Shown here piece by piece: positions 1 through 7,864 of a DNA stretch of 64,000 nucleotides. Positions within the stretch are counted from its first letter, which is position 1, and each line of letters opens with the position of its first letter. The stretch spans positions 558,001 through 622,000 of the forward strand of contig NZ_CP085253.1 of the NCBI RefSeq assembly GCF_044872765.1, given 5' to 3'. This DNA is from Micrococcus sp023147585 (GTDB lineage Bacteria > Actinomycetota > Actinomycetes > Actinomycetales > Micrococcaceae). Both the position numbers and the translations under genes were made by a program. Below the pieces are notes generated by a model that saw nothing but the letters and a program-made list of their open reading frames with translations, was not told the DNA's origin and searched no databases.

Positions 1-333
1 GGGAAGTTCGAGCCGTCCGACCTCTCCAAGCTGGTCGAGATGCGCGCCGACGTGCGCCAGTCCGTCAGCAACGTGACCGGCCTTCCCAGCTTCCACTTCA
101 TCCCCACCGGCGGCGACGTCCCCTCGGGCGAGTCCCTGAAGGTCATCAGCCGCCGCCAGGCCGCGGTAGTCCGCCGAGCGACCCTGCCGTCCGTGCCCGT
201 GTGGCGCGGCCTCATGCAGCTGCTCGGCTTCGACGCCACCCCCGTCTTCCGCGACGTCAACGCCGCGGTCACCCCCGCCGCACCCGCGGCACCCACCACC
301 GCTGACCGTGAGGGTCAGCTCCCGCCGGCGTGA
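1..333 (+). CDS. Phage portal protein, C-terminal part (cut by window edge)
   Basis: The frame is open from the first base and ends in TGA at 331-333, so only the last 110 residues are visible. The segment resembles the end of SPP1 Gp6-type portals, which form the dodecameric ring for DNA entry and exit at the capsid vertex: a helical stretch beginning LSKLVEMRADVRQ, then a PSGESLK motif followed by basic helices, and an Ala/Pro-rich disordered tail. It is followed 32 bp later by a scaffold-like gene and then the capsid gene, the expected order. The family call rests on a fragment plus context; the prophage clearly continues to the left of the window. Confidence 0.75.
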   Translation, partial: GKFEPSDLSKLVEMRADVRQSVSNVTGLPSFHFIPTGGDVPSGESLKVISRRQAAVVRRATLPSVPVWRGLMQLLGFDATPVFRDVNAAVTPAAPAAPTTADREGQLPPA

Positions 334-365
334 CGCCGGCCCACACAGGAAGGATCGACGCCGAG

Positions 366-980
366 ATGGCCGAGACCGAGAACACCACCAGCTCCGACTC
401 TCTGGCTGGCCTGCTTCAGGCCTTCCAGGCGCGCGCCGCAGACACCGCGGCCGTCAAGGAGCCGGACACCGACGAGACCCCCGAGGTCGAAGAGACCGAG
501 GACGAGGGCAAGGGCGGCAAGGCCGCTGTCCTCGCCGACCTGGCCAAGGAGCGCGACGCTCGCCAGGCCCTCTCCGCCGAGCTCGACGAGCTGAAGACCC
601 TTCTGGGCCAGAAGCTCGGCCTCACCACCCCGGACGCCACCGTGGACCCCGCCACCCAGGCCCGCATCGACGCCGCCGAGGCGTCGGCCCGCGATGCCCG
701 GACGCAGGTCGCCGTGGTGCGCAACGCGCCCGAGGACGCCGACGTGGCCGCGCTGCTCGACTCCTCGAGCTTCACCCGCCACATGGCCGACGTCGACCCC
801 GACGACGCCAAGGCCGTCCGGTCCGCGGTCAAGTCCTTCCTGTCCGACCACCCGCGCTTCTCGACCGAGCAGCGCACCACCGCGAGCGCCCCGCGGCGCG
901 GCACCGTGCGCGACGCCGGCGCCCGCACCACCCAGCGCTCGGCCCCCTCCATGGACGACCTCATCCGCGGTCGCGCCTGA
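366..980 (+). CDS. Putative phage scaffolding protein
   Basis: A 204-residue, highly charged protein directly upstream of the major capsid gene. The first 60 residues are acidic and low in complexity. The middle (about 60-100) is predicted to be a coiled coil with a repeating Leu/Ala pattern, and the end is basic (the last 40 residues are rich in Arg and Thr). Scaffolding proteins guide procapsid assembly and then leave, and usually show this helical, polar character and this map position. I chose the ATG at 366 because GGAAGGA lies 11 bases upstream; a GTG at 330 in the same frame has no such site. The call is based on position and composition, since sequence conservation in this family is weak. 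Confidence 0.7.
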   Translation: MAETENTTSSDSLAGLLQAFQARAADTAAVKEPDTDETPEVEETEDEGKGGKAAVLADLAKERDARQALSAELDELKTLLGQKLGLTTPDATVDPATQARIDAAEASARDARTQVAVVRNAPEDADVAALLDSSSFTRHMADVDPDDAKAVRSAVKSFLSDHPRFSTEQRTTASAPRRGTVRDAGARTTQRSAPSMDDLIRGRA

Positions 981-1003
981 TCCTCTGACCCTCAAGGAGC
1001 ACC

Positions 1004-1942
1004 ATGCCCACGTACAACGCCCAGGTCACCCGCGCCAACGTCCCCGTCCCCGAGGACGTCTCCCGCGACATCATCGCCGCGGCCCCGGCCTCCTCGCTCG
1101 CCCTGTCCACCTTCCGCCACGTGCCGATGTCCACCAAGACGTCGAAGCAGCCGGTGCTCTCCGCGCTGCCGTCGGCGTTCTGGGTCAACGGCGACACCGG
1201 TCTGAAGCAGACCACCGAGGCCGCGTGGTCCAACGTCATCATGACCGCCGAGGAGGTCGCCGCCCTCGTGCCGATCCCCGACGCGCTCGTGGACGACACC
1301 GACATCCCGCTCTGGGACTCCATCAAGCCGTACCTGGTGGAGGCCGTGGGCCGCACCGTCGACGACGCCGCCGTCTGGGGCGTCAACAAGCCCGCCTCCT
1401 GGACCTCCCCGGCCCTGGTGCCCGGCGCGATCGCCGCGGGCAACACCGTGGCCGCCGGCTCCGGCAAGGACCTCGGCGCGGACATCGCCGCCCTGGCCGG
1501 CAAGGTCGCCGCCGACGGCTACGCCGTGGACACCTTCGCCGGTGGCGCGGGCTACGACTGGAAGCTGGCCGGTCTGCGGACCACCTCCGGCAACCCGCTG
1601 TTCATCGGCCCGACCGACCCGAACCTGCCGGGCACCATCTACGGTCGCCCGCTGCGCGAGGTGCGCAACGGCACCTTCAACGCCACCGCCGCCGAGCTGC
1701 TGGCCTACGAGTCCGACAAGTTCGTCGTGGGCGTCCGCCAGGACATCACGTTCGACCTGTTCGACCAGATGGTGATCAGCGACGACACCGGCAAGGTCAT
1801 CTTCAACGCCCCGCAGCAGGACTCCAAGGTGCTGCGCGTCGTGTTCCGCGTCGGCTACGCCGTGGCGAACCCGGTCTCCCGCACCTCCGGCGACGCGGCC
1901 ACCCGCTTCCCGGCGGGCGTGCTGACCCCGGCCGCGGCCTGA
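1004..1942 (+). CDS. Phage major capsid protein (HK97 fold)
   Basis: A 312-residue protein that should form the icosahedral shell. It follows the scaffold gene at the usual spacing and has an AAGGAG ribosome-binding site before its ATG. The N-terminal arm is short, and the order of segments matches HK97-type capsid proteins of actinophages: a region with VNGDTGLKQTTEAAW (E-loop/spine area), a long helix with PLWDSIKPYLVEAVGRTVDDA, and a C-terminal part with DITFDLFDQ and VVFRVGYAV. No N-terminal delta domain is evident, consistent with a separate scaffold. A strong hairpin sits just after the stop codon. Confidence 0.9.
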   Translation: MPTYNAQVTRANVPVPEDVSRDIIAAAPASSLALSTFRHVPMSTKTSKQPVLSALPSAFWVNGDTGLKQTTEAAWSNVIMTAEEVAALVPIPDALVDDTDIPLWDSIKPYLVEAVGRTVDDAAVWGVNKPASWTSPALVPGAIAAGNTVAAGSGKDLGADIAALAGKVAADGYAVDTFAGGAGYDWKLAGLRTTSGNPLFIGPTDPNLPGTIYGRPLREVRNGTFNATAAELLAYESDKFVVGVRQDITFDLFDQMVISDDTGKVIFNAPQQDSKVLRVVFRVGYAVANPVSRTSGDAATRFPAGVLTPAAA

Positions 1943-1959
1943 TCCACCCCTGAGTGAGC

Positions 1960-1992
1960 GCGAGGGCGCAGCCGCACTGGCTGCGCCCTCGC
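1960..1992 (+). terminator. Strong hairpin after the capsid gene
   Basis: A perfect 14-bp stem (GCGAGGGCGCAGCC paired with its complement at 1979-1992) closes a 5-base GCACT loop, 18 bases after the capsid stop codon. No U-run follows, as is common in high-GC actinobacteria. It may partly terminate late transcription or protect the 3' end of the abundant capsid message. Most transcripts must pass it, because the downstream tail genes have no obvious promoter of their own. Confidence 0.65.
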
Positions 1993-2024
1993 TGCGCCCT
2001 CTCCCTGACCTGCAAGGAGACCCC

Positions 2025-2315
2025 ATGTCCAAGCACGTGAAGATGCACCTCGGCAACGAGACCCTGGAGGTCGTCGCCGAGAACGTCGACCTGATGCGCG
2101 CCCTCGGCTGGAAGACCGCCCGCGGCGAGCGCAAGCCCGACCCCGAGGTCGACGCCCTCAGCGCCGCCGAGCGCGAGGCCGCCGCGGCTGCCTCCGCCGC
2201 CGAGCTGGACGCCGTCATCGACGAGGCCGCCGACGACGAGGCCGCCGACGACATCCTGACCCCGGAGCAGGCCGCCGCGGCGGCCAAGCCGGCCCGCACC
2301 ACCCGCAAGCGCTGA
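2025..2315 (+). CDS. Small phage protein of unknown function between capsid and connector genes
   Basis: A 96-residue protein with an AAGGAG site before its ATG. The first 45 residues look folded (alternating hydrophobic residues, KMHLGNETLEVVAENVDLM), and the rest is Ala/Asp/Glu-rich and probably disordered, ending in a basic TTRKR. Its place between the capsid and the first head-tail connector suggests a head accessory or decoration role, but I do not recognise a family. It overlaps nothing and ends 11 bases before the next ATG, so it is translated as part of the head operon. Confidence 0.75.
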   Translation: MSKHVKMHLGNETLEVVAENVDLMRALGWKTARGERKPDPEVDALSAAEREAAAAASAAELDAVIDEAADDEAADDILTPEQAAAAAKPARTTRKR

Positions 2316-2326
2316 GAGGAGCGCGC

Positions 2327-2746
2327 ATGGCCGACATCCTGTCCTTCGACGACCTGGCCGCGGCCATGCCGCAGGGCCTGGACCCGACCGTGGTCCAGGA
2401 CGTCAACGCCCTCCTCACCGTCCAGGTGCCCGGGCTCGCGGACGCCTCCCCCGACGTGCGCGCCGCGGCCCGTGCCCTGGTGCGCCAGCGGCTGCGCGCC
2501 CTGGCCGCGAGCGAGGGCGCGCGCCGCGTGTCCCGCACCCGTGGCCCGTTCAGCTACACCCTGGACTTCGGCGACGGCGGCGGCGACCTGTTCGGGGCCG
2601 ACCTGCTCGGCCAGCTGCGCCAGCTCGTCGACCCGGCCGCCGGCTCGCGCCTGGTCATGCTCGACCTGGACTACGTCCCCCACGTGCCGCCGGTGCGGGC
2701 CTACGACGCCGCCGACGAGTACTCAACCCCGCGGCTGAGGTGGTGA
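2327..2746 (+). CDS. Putative head-tail connector (adaptor) protein
   Basis: A 139-residue protein, ATG preceded by GAGAGGAG. Position (second gene after the capsid), size and the predicted helical N-terminal half with an Arg-rich turn (VRQRLRALAASEGARRVSRTRG) fit the adaptor proteins that bind the portal ring in siphoviruses (gp15/gp6-like). The second half contains a short beta region and ends in an extended tail. Sequence alone does not settle the family; the call is mostly synteny. The next gene starts 2 bases after its stop codon. Confidence 0.6.
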   Translation: MADILSFDDLAAAMPQGLDPTVVQDVNALLTVQVPGLADASPDVRAAARALVRQRLRALAASEGARRVSRTRGPFSYTLDFGDGGGDLFGADLLGQLRQLVDPAAGSRLVMLDLDYVPHVPPVRAYDAADEYSTPRLRW

Positions 2747-2747
2747 C

Positions 2748-3110
2748 GTGCTGACCTTCCCCACCGAGCGCATCGTGCGCCGCCGGCCGACGATCGTCCC
2801 GGATCCGTACCAGCCCCGCCGCCCCGGCTCGCCCGACTGGTCGAAGCCCCAGGACACCCCGCTCGGCTGCCTGTCCTTCGCCCCGGTGACCTCGCGCAAC
2901 GTCAACGACCCGGACCGCTCGGCCACCTCCGACGAGGTCGCGTTCTACGGCTCCGACCCCTCGCTCGACGTGCGCCCCGGCGACCGCCTGGTCCGCCCCG
3001 ACGCCACCGTCTACGAGGTCGCCGGCCACCCGGAGACCTGGCCCCGCGAGCCCGGCTGGCCCGGCGGCATCGTGATCAACGCCAAGCGCGTGACCGAGGG
3101 CACCGGGTGA
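2748..3110 (+). CDS. Putative head-tail stopper protein
   Basis: A 120-residue protein starting with GTG, one base after the TGA of the connector. The C-terminal half is beta-rich, with DVRPGDRLVRPDATVYEVAGHPETW, the kind of small barrel (DxRxGDRL...YEVxGxP) typical of Gp16/gpFII-like stoppers that close the portal channel until the tail joins. The N-terminus is Pro/Arg-rich. Its stop overlaps the next start (GTGA), indicating coupled translation. Confidence 0.65.
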   Translation: MLTFPTERIVRRRPTIVPDPYQPRRPGSPDWSKPQDTPLGCLSFAPVTSRNVNDPDRSATSDEVAFYGSDPSLDVRPGDRLVRPDATVYEVAGHPETWPREPGWPGGIVINAKRVTEGTG

Positions 3111-3373
3111 AGGTCCGCGTCGACAACGCGGGCATCGCCGCGCTGCTGGCCCGCGCCGACGTGCGCGAGGCCGCCACCCGGCCCGTCGCCGAGCGCGTGC
3201 TCGCCGCGGCCCAGTCCATCGCTCCGGTGGACACCGGGGCCTACCGCGACAGTCTCCGCGTCGAGACCACCGACCGCGGCTCTGCCGTCGTGGCCGGCAC
3301 CGACCACGCCGTCTACGTCGAGGCCGACCACGGCACCCTGGCTCGAGCGCTGGGCCTGACCACGAAGGGGTGA
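3107..3373 (+). CDS. HK97 gp10-like tail completion protein
   Basis: An 88-residue protein whose GTG overlaps the previous stop. The hallmark segment is APVDTGAYRDSLRVE followed by a strand and DHAVYVEADHG; the DTGxxRxS/L...YxxxVExG pattern is characteristic of the HK97-gp10 family of neck or tail-completion proteins. The protein is somewhat short for the family (usually 100-150 residues). The following gene begins 3 bases after its stop, keeping the neck gene order intact. Confidence 0.75.
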   Translation: MKVRVDNAGIAALLARADVREAATRPVAERVLAAAQSIAPVDTGAYRDSLRVETTDRGSAVVAGTDHAVYVEADHGTLARALGLTTKG

Positions 3374-3376
3374 GCC

Positions 3377-3745
3377 GTGGACCGTCTCCTCGACACCGAC
3401 CCCCTCGGCTTCCTGATCGACTGGCTCGACCAGTCCCTGCCCGCCGGCGTGCACGTCGGCGACGACCGCGCGGACCAGCTGCCCTCCGTGGTGGTGCGCG
3501 CTGACGGCGGCGCTGAGCGCCGCATCTGGACCGGGTCAGCCCAGCTGGGCGTGAACGTCTGGGCCGCGACCGACCGCGAGGCCCAGGCGCTCGCCCTCGA
3601 GGTCCGCTCCTGGATCGAGCACGCCACACAGTGCGTGGAGTGCGTCGAGGCCTCCTGCTCGCTGCCCATCGAGCTGGTCGACAACAGCGGCCACCCCCGG
3701 CGGTACCTCGCCGCCACTCTCACCCTCACCCAGCGCGTGGCCTGA
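3377..3745 (+). CDS. Putative tail terminator protein
   Basis: A 122-residue protein with a GTG start, placed immediately before the major tail protein as tail terminators (lambda gpU type) usually are. The layout alpha-beta-beta-alpha-beta is visible: an N-terminal helix (LLDTDPLGFLIDWLDQ), strands around LPSVVVRADGG and AQLGVNVWAA, a helix in REAQALALEVRSWI, then a final strand RYLAATLTLTQRVA. Such proteins cap the completed tail tube and join it to the head. The assignment relies on position and predicted fold. Confidence 0.65.
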   Translation: MDRLLDTDPLGFLIDWLDQSLPAGVHVGDDRADQLPSVVVRADGGAERRIWTGSAQLGVNVWAATDREAQALALEVRSWIEHATQCVECVEASCSLPIELVDNSGHPRRYLAATLTLTQRVA

Positions 3746-3774
3746 GCCCGCACAGCAGATAGGAAGCACATATC

Positions 3775-4356
3775 ATGGCATACGTCAAGCACGACGTGAT
3801 GAAGGTCTCGACCGCGTACTTTTTCTTCAAGGAGGGTGCCGGCGACGCCGCCGCTCCCCCCGTTGCCAAGCTCGGCGACATCGCCGCGATCGAGGCGCTG
3901 GACTACCGTCACATCGGCCACACCTCCATCGAGCAGGCTGTCGAGGTGGAGACCGAAGGCGGCGAGATCGAGACCTCGGGCACCCTCCAGGTGCCCGACA
4001 TGTTCTCGGACCAGACCCCGACCACGAAGCACTACATCGTGAAGGTCGTCCAGTGGGACACGGCCAACCTCAAGCTGGCCTATGGCGCGAACGCCGTGAC
4101 CCGTGCGGACGGCTCCATCGGCCAGAACATCTTCCCGACGGCGGTGACCGGTGCGTTCCTCATGGTCGTCGTGACCCCCTCGGCGCCCGTGTACCTGCAC
4201 GCGCCCCTGGCCGAGGTCCGCGCGACCAAAGATCTGGGCTCGCTCGGCGGACGCGGCTCCTTCGGTGAGCTGCCGCTGCGCATCACCCCGAAGCTCATGG
4301 CTGGCCAGTCGGCTAAGACCTTCACGCTGCCGCTGGACAAGGCCACCGGCGCCTGA
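3775..4356 (+). CDS. Phage major tail (tube) protein
   Basis: A 193-residue protein that should form the tail tube. It lies between the tail terminator and the tail assembly chaperones, with AGGAAG upstream of its ATG. The sequence alternates strands and short loops, for example GDIAAIEALDYRHIGHTSIEQ, EIETSGTLQVPDMFSD and TTKHYIVKVVQWD, and ends in a strand pair (LRITPKLMAGQ, TFTLPLDKA). The size and context match siphovirus tube proteins. A strong hairpin follows its stop codon, mirroring the one after the capsid gene. Confidence 0.8.
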   Translation: MAYVKHDVMKVSTAYFFFKEGAGDAAAPPVAKLGDIAAIEALDYRHIGHTSIEQAVEVETEGGEIETSGTLQVPDMFSDQTPTTKHYIVKVVQWDTANLKLAYGANAVTRADGSIGQNIFPTAVTGAFLMVVVTPSAPVYLHAPLAEVRATKDLGSLGGRGSFGELPLRITPKLMAGQSAKTFTLPLDKATGA

Positions 4357-4376
4357 TCCCCGGCCTTCCCTAGACC

Positions 4377-4411
4377 CCCTGGCGGCGAGAAGCGGACGCT
4401 CGCCGCCAGGG
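4377..4411 (+). terminator. Strong hairpin after the major tail protein gene
   Basis: A perfect 13-bp stem (CCCTGGCGGCGAG at 4377-4389 paired with 4399-4411) with a 9-base loop, 20 bases after the tail tube stop codon. Like the hairpin after the capsid gene it lacks a U-run. Placement after the two most abundantly needed structural genes suggests it adjusts the dose of downstream messages. Confidence 0.65.
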
Positions 4412-4455
4412 CTCACCCCCGTCCGCGCCCCTCCCTACGCATAGGAGTCCGCACC

Positions 4456-4956
4456 ATGCCCGAGCTCACCATCGCTGAACTGCGCGCCCGGTCCAAGGGC
4501 CGCCCGGAGTCGCTGGTCGTCACCGTCGAAGACGGCACCCGCGTCACCCTGACTCACCTCCTCCTCCTGCCCACCGAGCGCAAGGACCAGTACCTCGACG
4601 CGCTGGAGAAGTTCATGAAGGTCGCCACCGTGGACGGCACCGCCTCCCGCGCCGAGCGCCGCGCCGCCGACAAGGCCGCCGGCCGCAAGGTCGGCACCAC
4701 CAAGGCGGCCGAGGCCGCCGAGGACGCCCCGGAGTTCACCTCCGAGGACGTGGCGGACACCATCGCCGCAATGCGTCAGGGCCTCCTGGACGCCGAGCGC
4801 GTCGGCGAGACCGCCGGCGACGTGATCACCGCCGCCATCCTCGATGAGAAGGTCGCCAAGCGCGCCCTCACCCAGCTCGACGCGATCGACCGCGCCGAGC
4901 TGATCGCCCTCCACCTGGGGGCTGACCAGCAGGGGGAAGCGTCGGCCTCTGCCTGA
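4456..4956 (+). CDS. Tail assembly chaperone, first (gpG-like) product
   Basis: A 166-residue protein between the tube and tape measure genes. In nearly all siphoviruses this slot holds chaperones that bind the tape measure during tail assembly. The sequence is largely helical with an Ala/Glu-rich middle (about residues 60-95) and a C-terminus ending GEASASA. It ends in TGATG, so the next gene starts within its stop codon. The -1 frame is open from the GGGGGAA run at 4932-4938 into that gene, so a gpGT-like fusion could also be made (see findings). Confidence 0.75.
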   Translation: MPELTIAELRARSKGRPESLVVTVEDGTRVTLTHLLLLPTERKDQYLDALEKFMKVATVDGTASRAERRAADKAAGRKVGTTKAAEAAEDAPEFTSEDVADTIAAMRQGLLDAERVGETAGDVITAAILDEKVAKRALTQLDAIDRAELIALHLGADQQGEASASA

Positions 4957-5300
4957 TGCTCCGGCGCGCCGGCATGGCGCTGTGGGCTGACCTGCACGCC
5001 GCGGGCATCGACCTCTGGTCCGTGCTCGACGGCGAGGGTCCCCACAGCGCCGCCGAGGCGCTGGCCGTGGCGGAGGCCCTGCCTGACACCACCCGTACCG
5101 CCGCAGCGCTCGCCGGCGACGTCTCCGCCTTCGGCTGGGGCGTGGACCGCGAGCTGATGGTCGCCCTCTTGAACGGGCTGCGCGGCGAGAAGGGCGAGGC
5201 GTTCAAGTCCCCGCTGGCCCTGGCCCACGAGGCCCGCCAGCGCGAAGAGCGCATCGACGAACTCTCCACCCCCGAGGCGGTCCTGGCCCTCCTCGGCTGA
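4956..5300 (+). CDS. Tail assembly chaperone, second (gpT-like) reading frame
   Basis: 114 residues, helical, with WADLHAAGIDLWSVL near the start and LALAHEARQREERIDELSTPEAVLALLG at the end. In this family the second frame is usually reached by a programmed shift from the first and is made as an extension of it. Its frame is -1 relative to the upstream gene, and there are no stops between the slippery-looking GGGGGAA at 4932-4938 and the ATG at 4956. Independent starting at the overlapping TGATG is equally possible. The next gene is the tape measure, which this protein would load. Confidence 0.65.
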   Translation: MLRRAGMALWADLHAAGIDLWSVLDGEGPHSAAEALAVAEALPDTTRTAAALAGDVSAFGWGVDRELMVALLNGLRGEKGEAFKSPLALAHEARQREERIDELSTPEAVLALLG

Positions 5301-5316
5301 CACCCGAGGAGCGCAC

Positions 5317-7851
5317 ATGGCCTTCACCGTCGTCGCCGAAGCCGGCGTCGAGATCGTCCCCGTCAAGGACCGCGACTTCAACGCCCGGCTCAAGGCCGCG
5401 GTCGGCTCCGTGCGCAAGTCGCTGACCCAGCTCAAGGCCGGCATCGACGGTCGCTCGCTGGTTCACGACCTGACCAAGGCCTCCCGCTCGGCGGCCCGAC
5501 AGGTCCCGGCGCTGAAGCTGGAGGCTGAGCTGTCCAAGGCGTCCGTGGCGCGGATTCGTGCCCAGATGGCCGGGCTTGCCCGCGACACCGCGCGCGTGCG
5601 GATCGAGATCGACGCGCCGCGGGCCGTGGTGCACGCGTCGACAGACGCCTCAGCCGCACGGCGCGAGCTGGACCGCGTCGCCCGAGTGCGCCGTGCGCGG
5701 ATCAAGGTCGACGTCGACGGCGCCGGCCTGCGCGCAGCACGCGGCGCACTCGACGGGCTCTCCCGCCCGGTGCGCCGTGCAACGGGCATCGACGGGCTCC
5801 GGAAGCAGCTGGACGGGCTGTTCAGCACCCTCGAGCCGGGCAAGATCGCCCGCATCGGCCTCCTCTCCGCCGCGCTCTCCGTGACCGGCTCCGGTGGTGC
5901 CGTGCTCGCTGGCAACGTGCTGACCGTGGCCGCGTCGCTCGGCCAGCTGGGCGGGCTCGCCGGTCCCGTACCGGGTCTTCTCGCCGCTGTCAAGGTGGGC
6001 GCGCAGACCCTGGCGTGGGCCTTCCAGGACGTGGCCGTCCAGGCCCCCGAGCTGGTGGAGGCGTGGAAGGGCCTGAAGGTCGCCGTCTCCGACGGCTTCT
6101 GGTCCACGGCGCGCGGGCCGATCCTGGAGATGGCCGACGAGCTCATGCCGCGCCTGACCCGGGCGTGGTCGGACACCGCCGGTGCGATGGGCACCGAGGC
6201 CGGGCACCTGGCCGACGCACTGCGCGGGGCGCTCTCCGGTGACTGGATCGAGCGCTTCTTCGGCTACATCACCGACGGGGCGCGTGCCCTGCGCCCGGCT
6301 TTCGAGCCGGTCACGCAGGCGCTCGCCGACCTCGTGGACTTCGGCGCGTCGCAGCTGCCGAAGCTGGCCGGCTGGGCCGCGGACGTGGCCTCTCGGGCCA
6401 GCGGGGCGCTCTCCGGCGCCGTCGACGACGGCACCCTGCAGCGGATGCTCGACACCGGGCTCGTCGCGCTGCAGGACCTGTGGCGCGCCGCTGACGGCCT
6501 GTTCGGCGCCATCGGCGGCATCGCCAAGGCAGCCGCCGATGCCGGCAGCTCCACGCTCTCCGTGCTCGCCGACGGGCTGCAGCAGCTCGACGCGACGATC
6601 AACTCCCCCGCCTTCCAGGAGGGACTGAGCGGCGCGTTCGTCGCCGCCCGCGAGACCTGGGGGGCGTTCATTGCAGAGGCCGGCCCGGGCCTCCAGGACC
6701 TGGTCCTGGGTCTGCTCGACACGTTCCGCGAGGTCGGCCCGCTGCTGGGCGAGGGCCTGGGGACCGTGGTCGGTGCCCTGGGCTCGATGCTCGGCTCCGG
6801 CGACGTCCAGGCCGGCCTGCAGTCCCTGCTCGGCTCCGTGGCCGACGTGGCCACGCAGGTGGGTCCGGTGCTCGCCCAGATGGCGCCCTCGCTCGGCGAC
6901 ATCCTCACCCTCATGGGCGGGCTGGCCACGGGCGTGCTCCCGGTGCTGGCGCAAGGCTTCGCCGACATCCTGCCACTCCTGCTGCCGGTGCTCGAACAGT
7001 TCGCCGGGCTGGCGCTTCAGCTGGCACCCGTGCTGGTGGACGGCCTCACCCTGATCGCCGGCGCGCTCGGCGAGGTGTTCGCCGACCCGGCCGTGGCCCA
7101 GGCCCTGTCCGACGCCGTGGCGGCGCTCGGCCAGGCCGTCATCGAACTCGCCCCGCACCTGCCGGGGCTGGTCTCGGCCTTCATCGAGCTGCTGCCGGCG
7201 GCGGTCGAGTTTGGGCGGTTCGCCCTCGACGTGATCGTGCCCGCGCTGGGTTTCCTCATGGACAACATCGAGATCATCCTGCCGCTCATCGCGGGCATCG
7301 GCACCGCGTTCGAGCTGGCTGGCGTGGCCGCCGGGCTGGGCCTGGCCTTGTCCGGCCCGGTCGGCTGGGCGATCGGCGCGATCGGTCTCCTCGTGGCGGC
7401 AATCGTCGGCATCGGCACGCACTGGGACGAGGTCAAGGCCACCGTTTCGGCGGTGCTCGACTGGTTCCGGGACGTGTTCTCGGCGCTCGGCGACTGGTTC
7501 GGCGGGCTCTGGGCCGGCATCACCGAGGGCATCAAGACCGCCTTCAGCTCCGTCGGTGAATGGCTCGCGAACCTGTGGGGCTCGATCCAGCAGGGCCTGG
7601 GCGACCTGGTCAAGAACGTCCCGCTGCTGGGCAAGCTCATCGACCTGGTCGACGGCGACGACTCCGGCGGAGGGTTCTCCGGCGGCGGCGGCGGCTTCGG
7701 CGACGGCTTCGGCGGCGCCCCCGGCGGAGCCTGGGGCGGCGGGGGCACCGTCAACCAGAACATCACCATCCACAACCCGCAGGTGCAGTCCGCGAGCCAG
7801 GACATGGCTCGCGGCGCCCGTGAGGCCGCCGTCTATGGCGGGTCGTTCTGA
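5317..7851 (+). CDS. Phage tape measure protein
   Basis: 844 residues; the longest phage gene in the window, with GAGGAG upstream of its ATG. It sits between the chaperones and the distal tail genes. The N-terminal 170 residues are basic and helical (KSLTQLKAGIDGRSL, many Arg). The middle carries several hydrophobic, possibly membrane-inserting stretches (about residues 175-215, and around 630-700 with IILPLIAGIGTAFELAGVAAGLGLAL). The last 80 residues are Gly-rich (GGGGGFGDGFGG) and end in a short strand region. Tape measure proteins set tail length at about 0.15 nm per residue, which would give a tail of roughly 125 nm; that figure is an inference from the known scaling. Confidence 0.9.
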   Translation: MAFTVVAEAGVEIVPVKDRDFNARLKAAVGSVRKSLTQLKAGIDGRSLVHDLTKASRSAARQVPALKLEAELSKASVARIRAQMAGLARDTARVRIEIDAPRAVVHASTDASAARRELDRVARVRRARIKVDVDGAGLRAARGALDGLSRPVRRATGIDGLRKQLDGLFSTLEPGKIARIGLLSAALSVTGSGGAVLAGNVLTVAASLGQLGGLAGPVPGLLAAVKVGAQTLAWAFQDVAVQAPELVEAWKGLKVAVSDGFWSTARGPILEMADELMPRLTRAWSDTAGAMGTEAGHLADALRGALSGDWIERFFGYITDGARALRPAFEPVTQALADLVDFGASQLPKLAGWAADVASRASGALSGAVDDGTLQRMLDTGLVALQDLWRAADGLFGAIGGIAKAAADAGSSTLSVLADGLQQLDATINSPAFQEGLSGAFVAARETWGAFIAEAGPGLQDLVLGLLDTFREVGPLLGEGLGTVVGALGSMLGSGDVQAGLQSLLGSVADVATQVGPVLAQMAPSLGDILTLMGGLATGVLPVLAQGFADILPLLLPVLEQFAGLALQLAPVLVDGLTLIAGALGEVFADPAVAQALSDAVAALGQAVIELAPHLPGLVSAFIELLPAAVEFGRFALDVIVPALGFLMDNIEIILPLIAGIGTAFELAGVAAGLGLALSGPVGWAIGAIGLLVAAIVGIGTHWDEVKATVSAVLDWFRDVFSALGDWFGGLWAGITEGIKTAFSSVGEWLANLWGSIQQGLGDLVKNVPLLGKLIDLVDGDDSGGGFSGGGGGFGDGFGGAPGGAWGGGGTVNQNITIHNPQVQSASQDMARGAREAAVYGGSF

Positions 7852-7864
7852 GAGGAGTCTGCCC

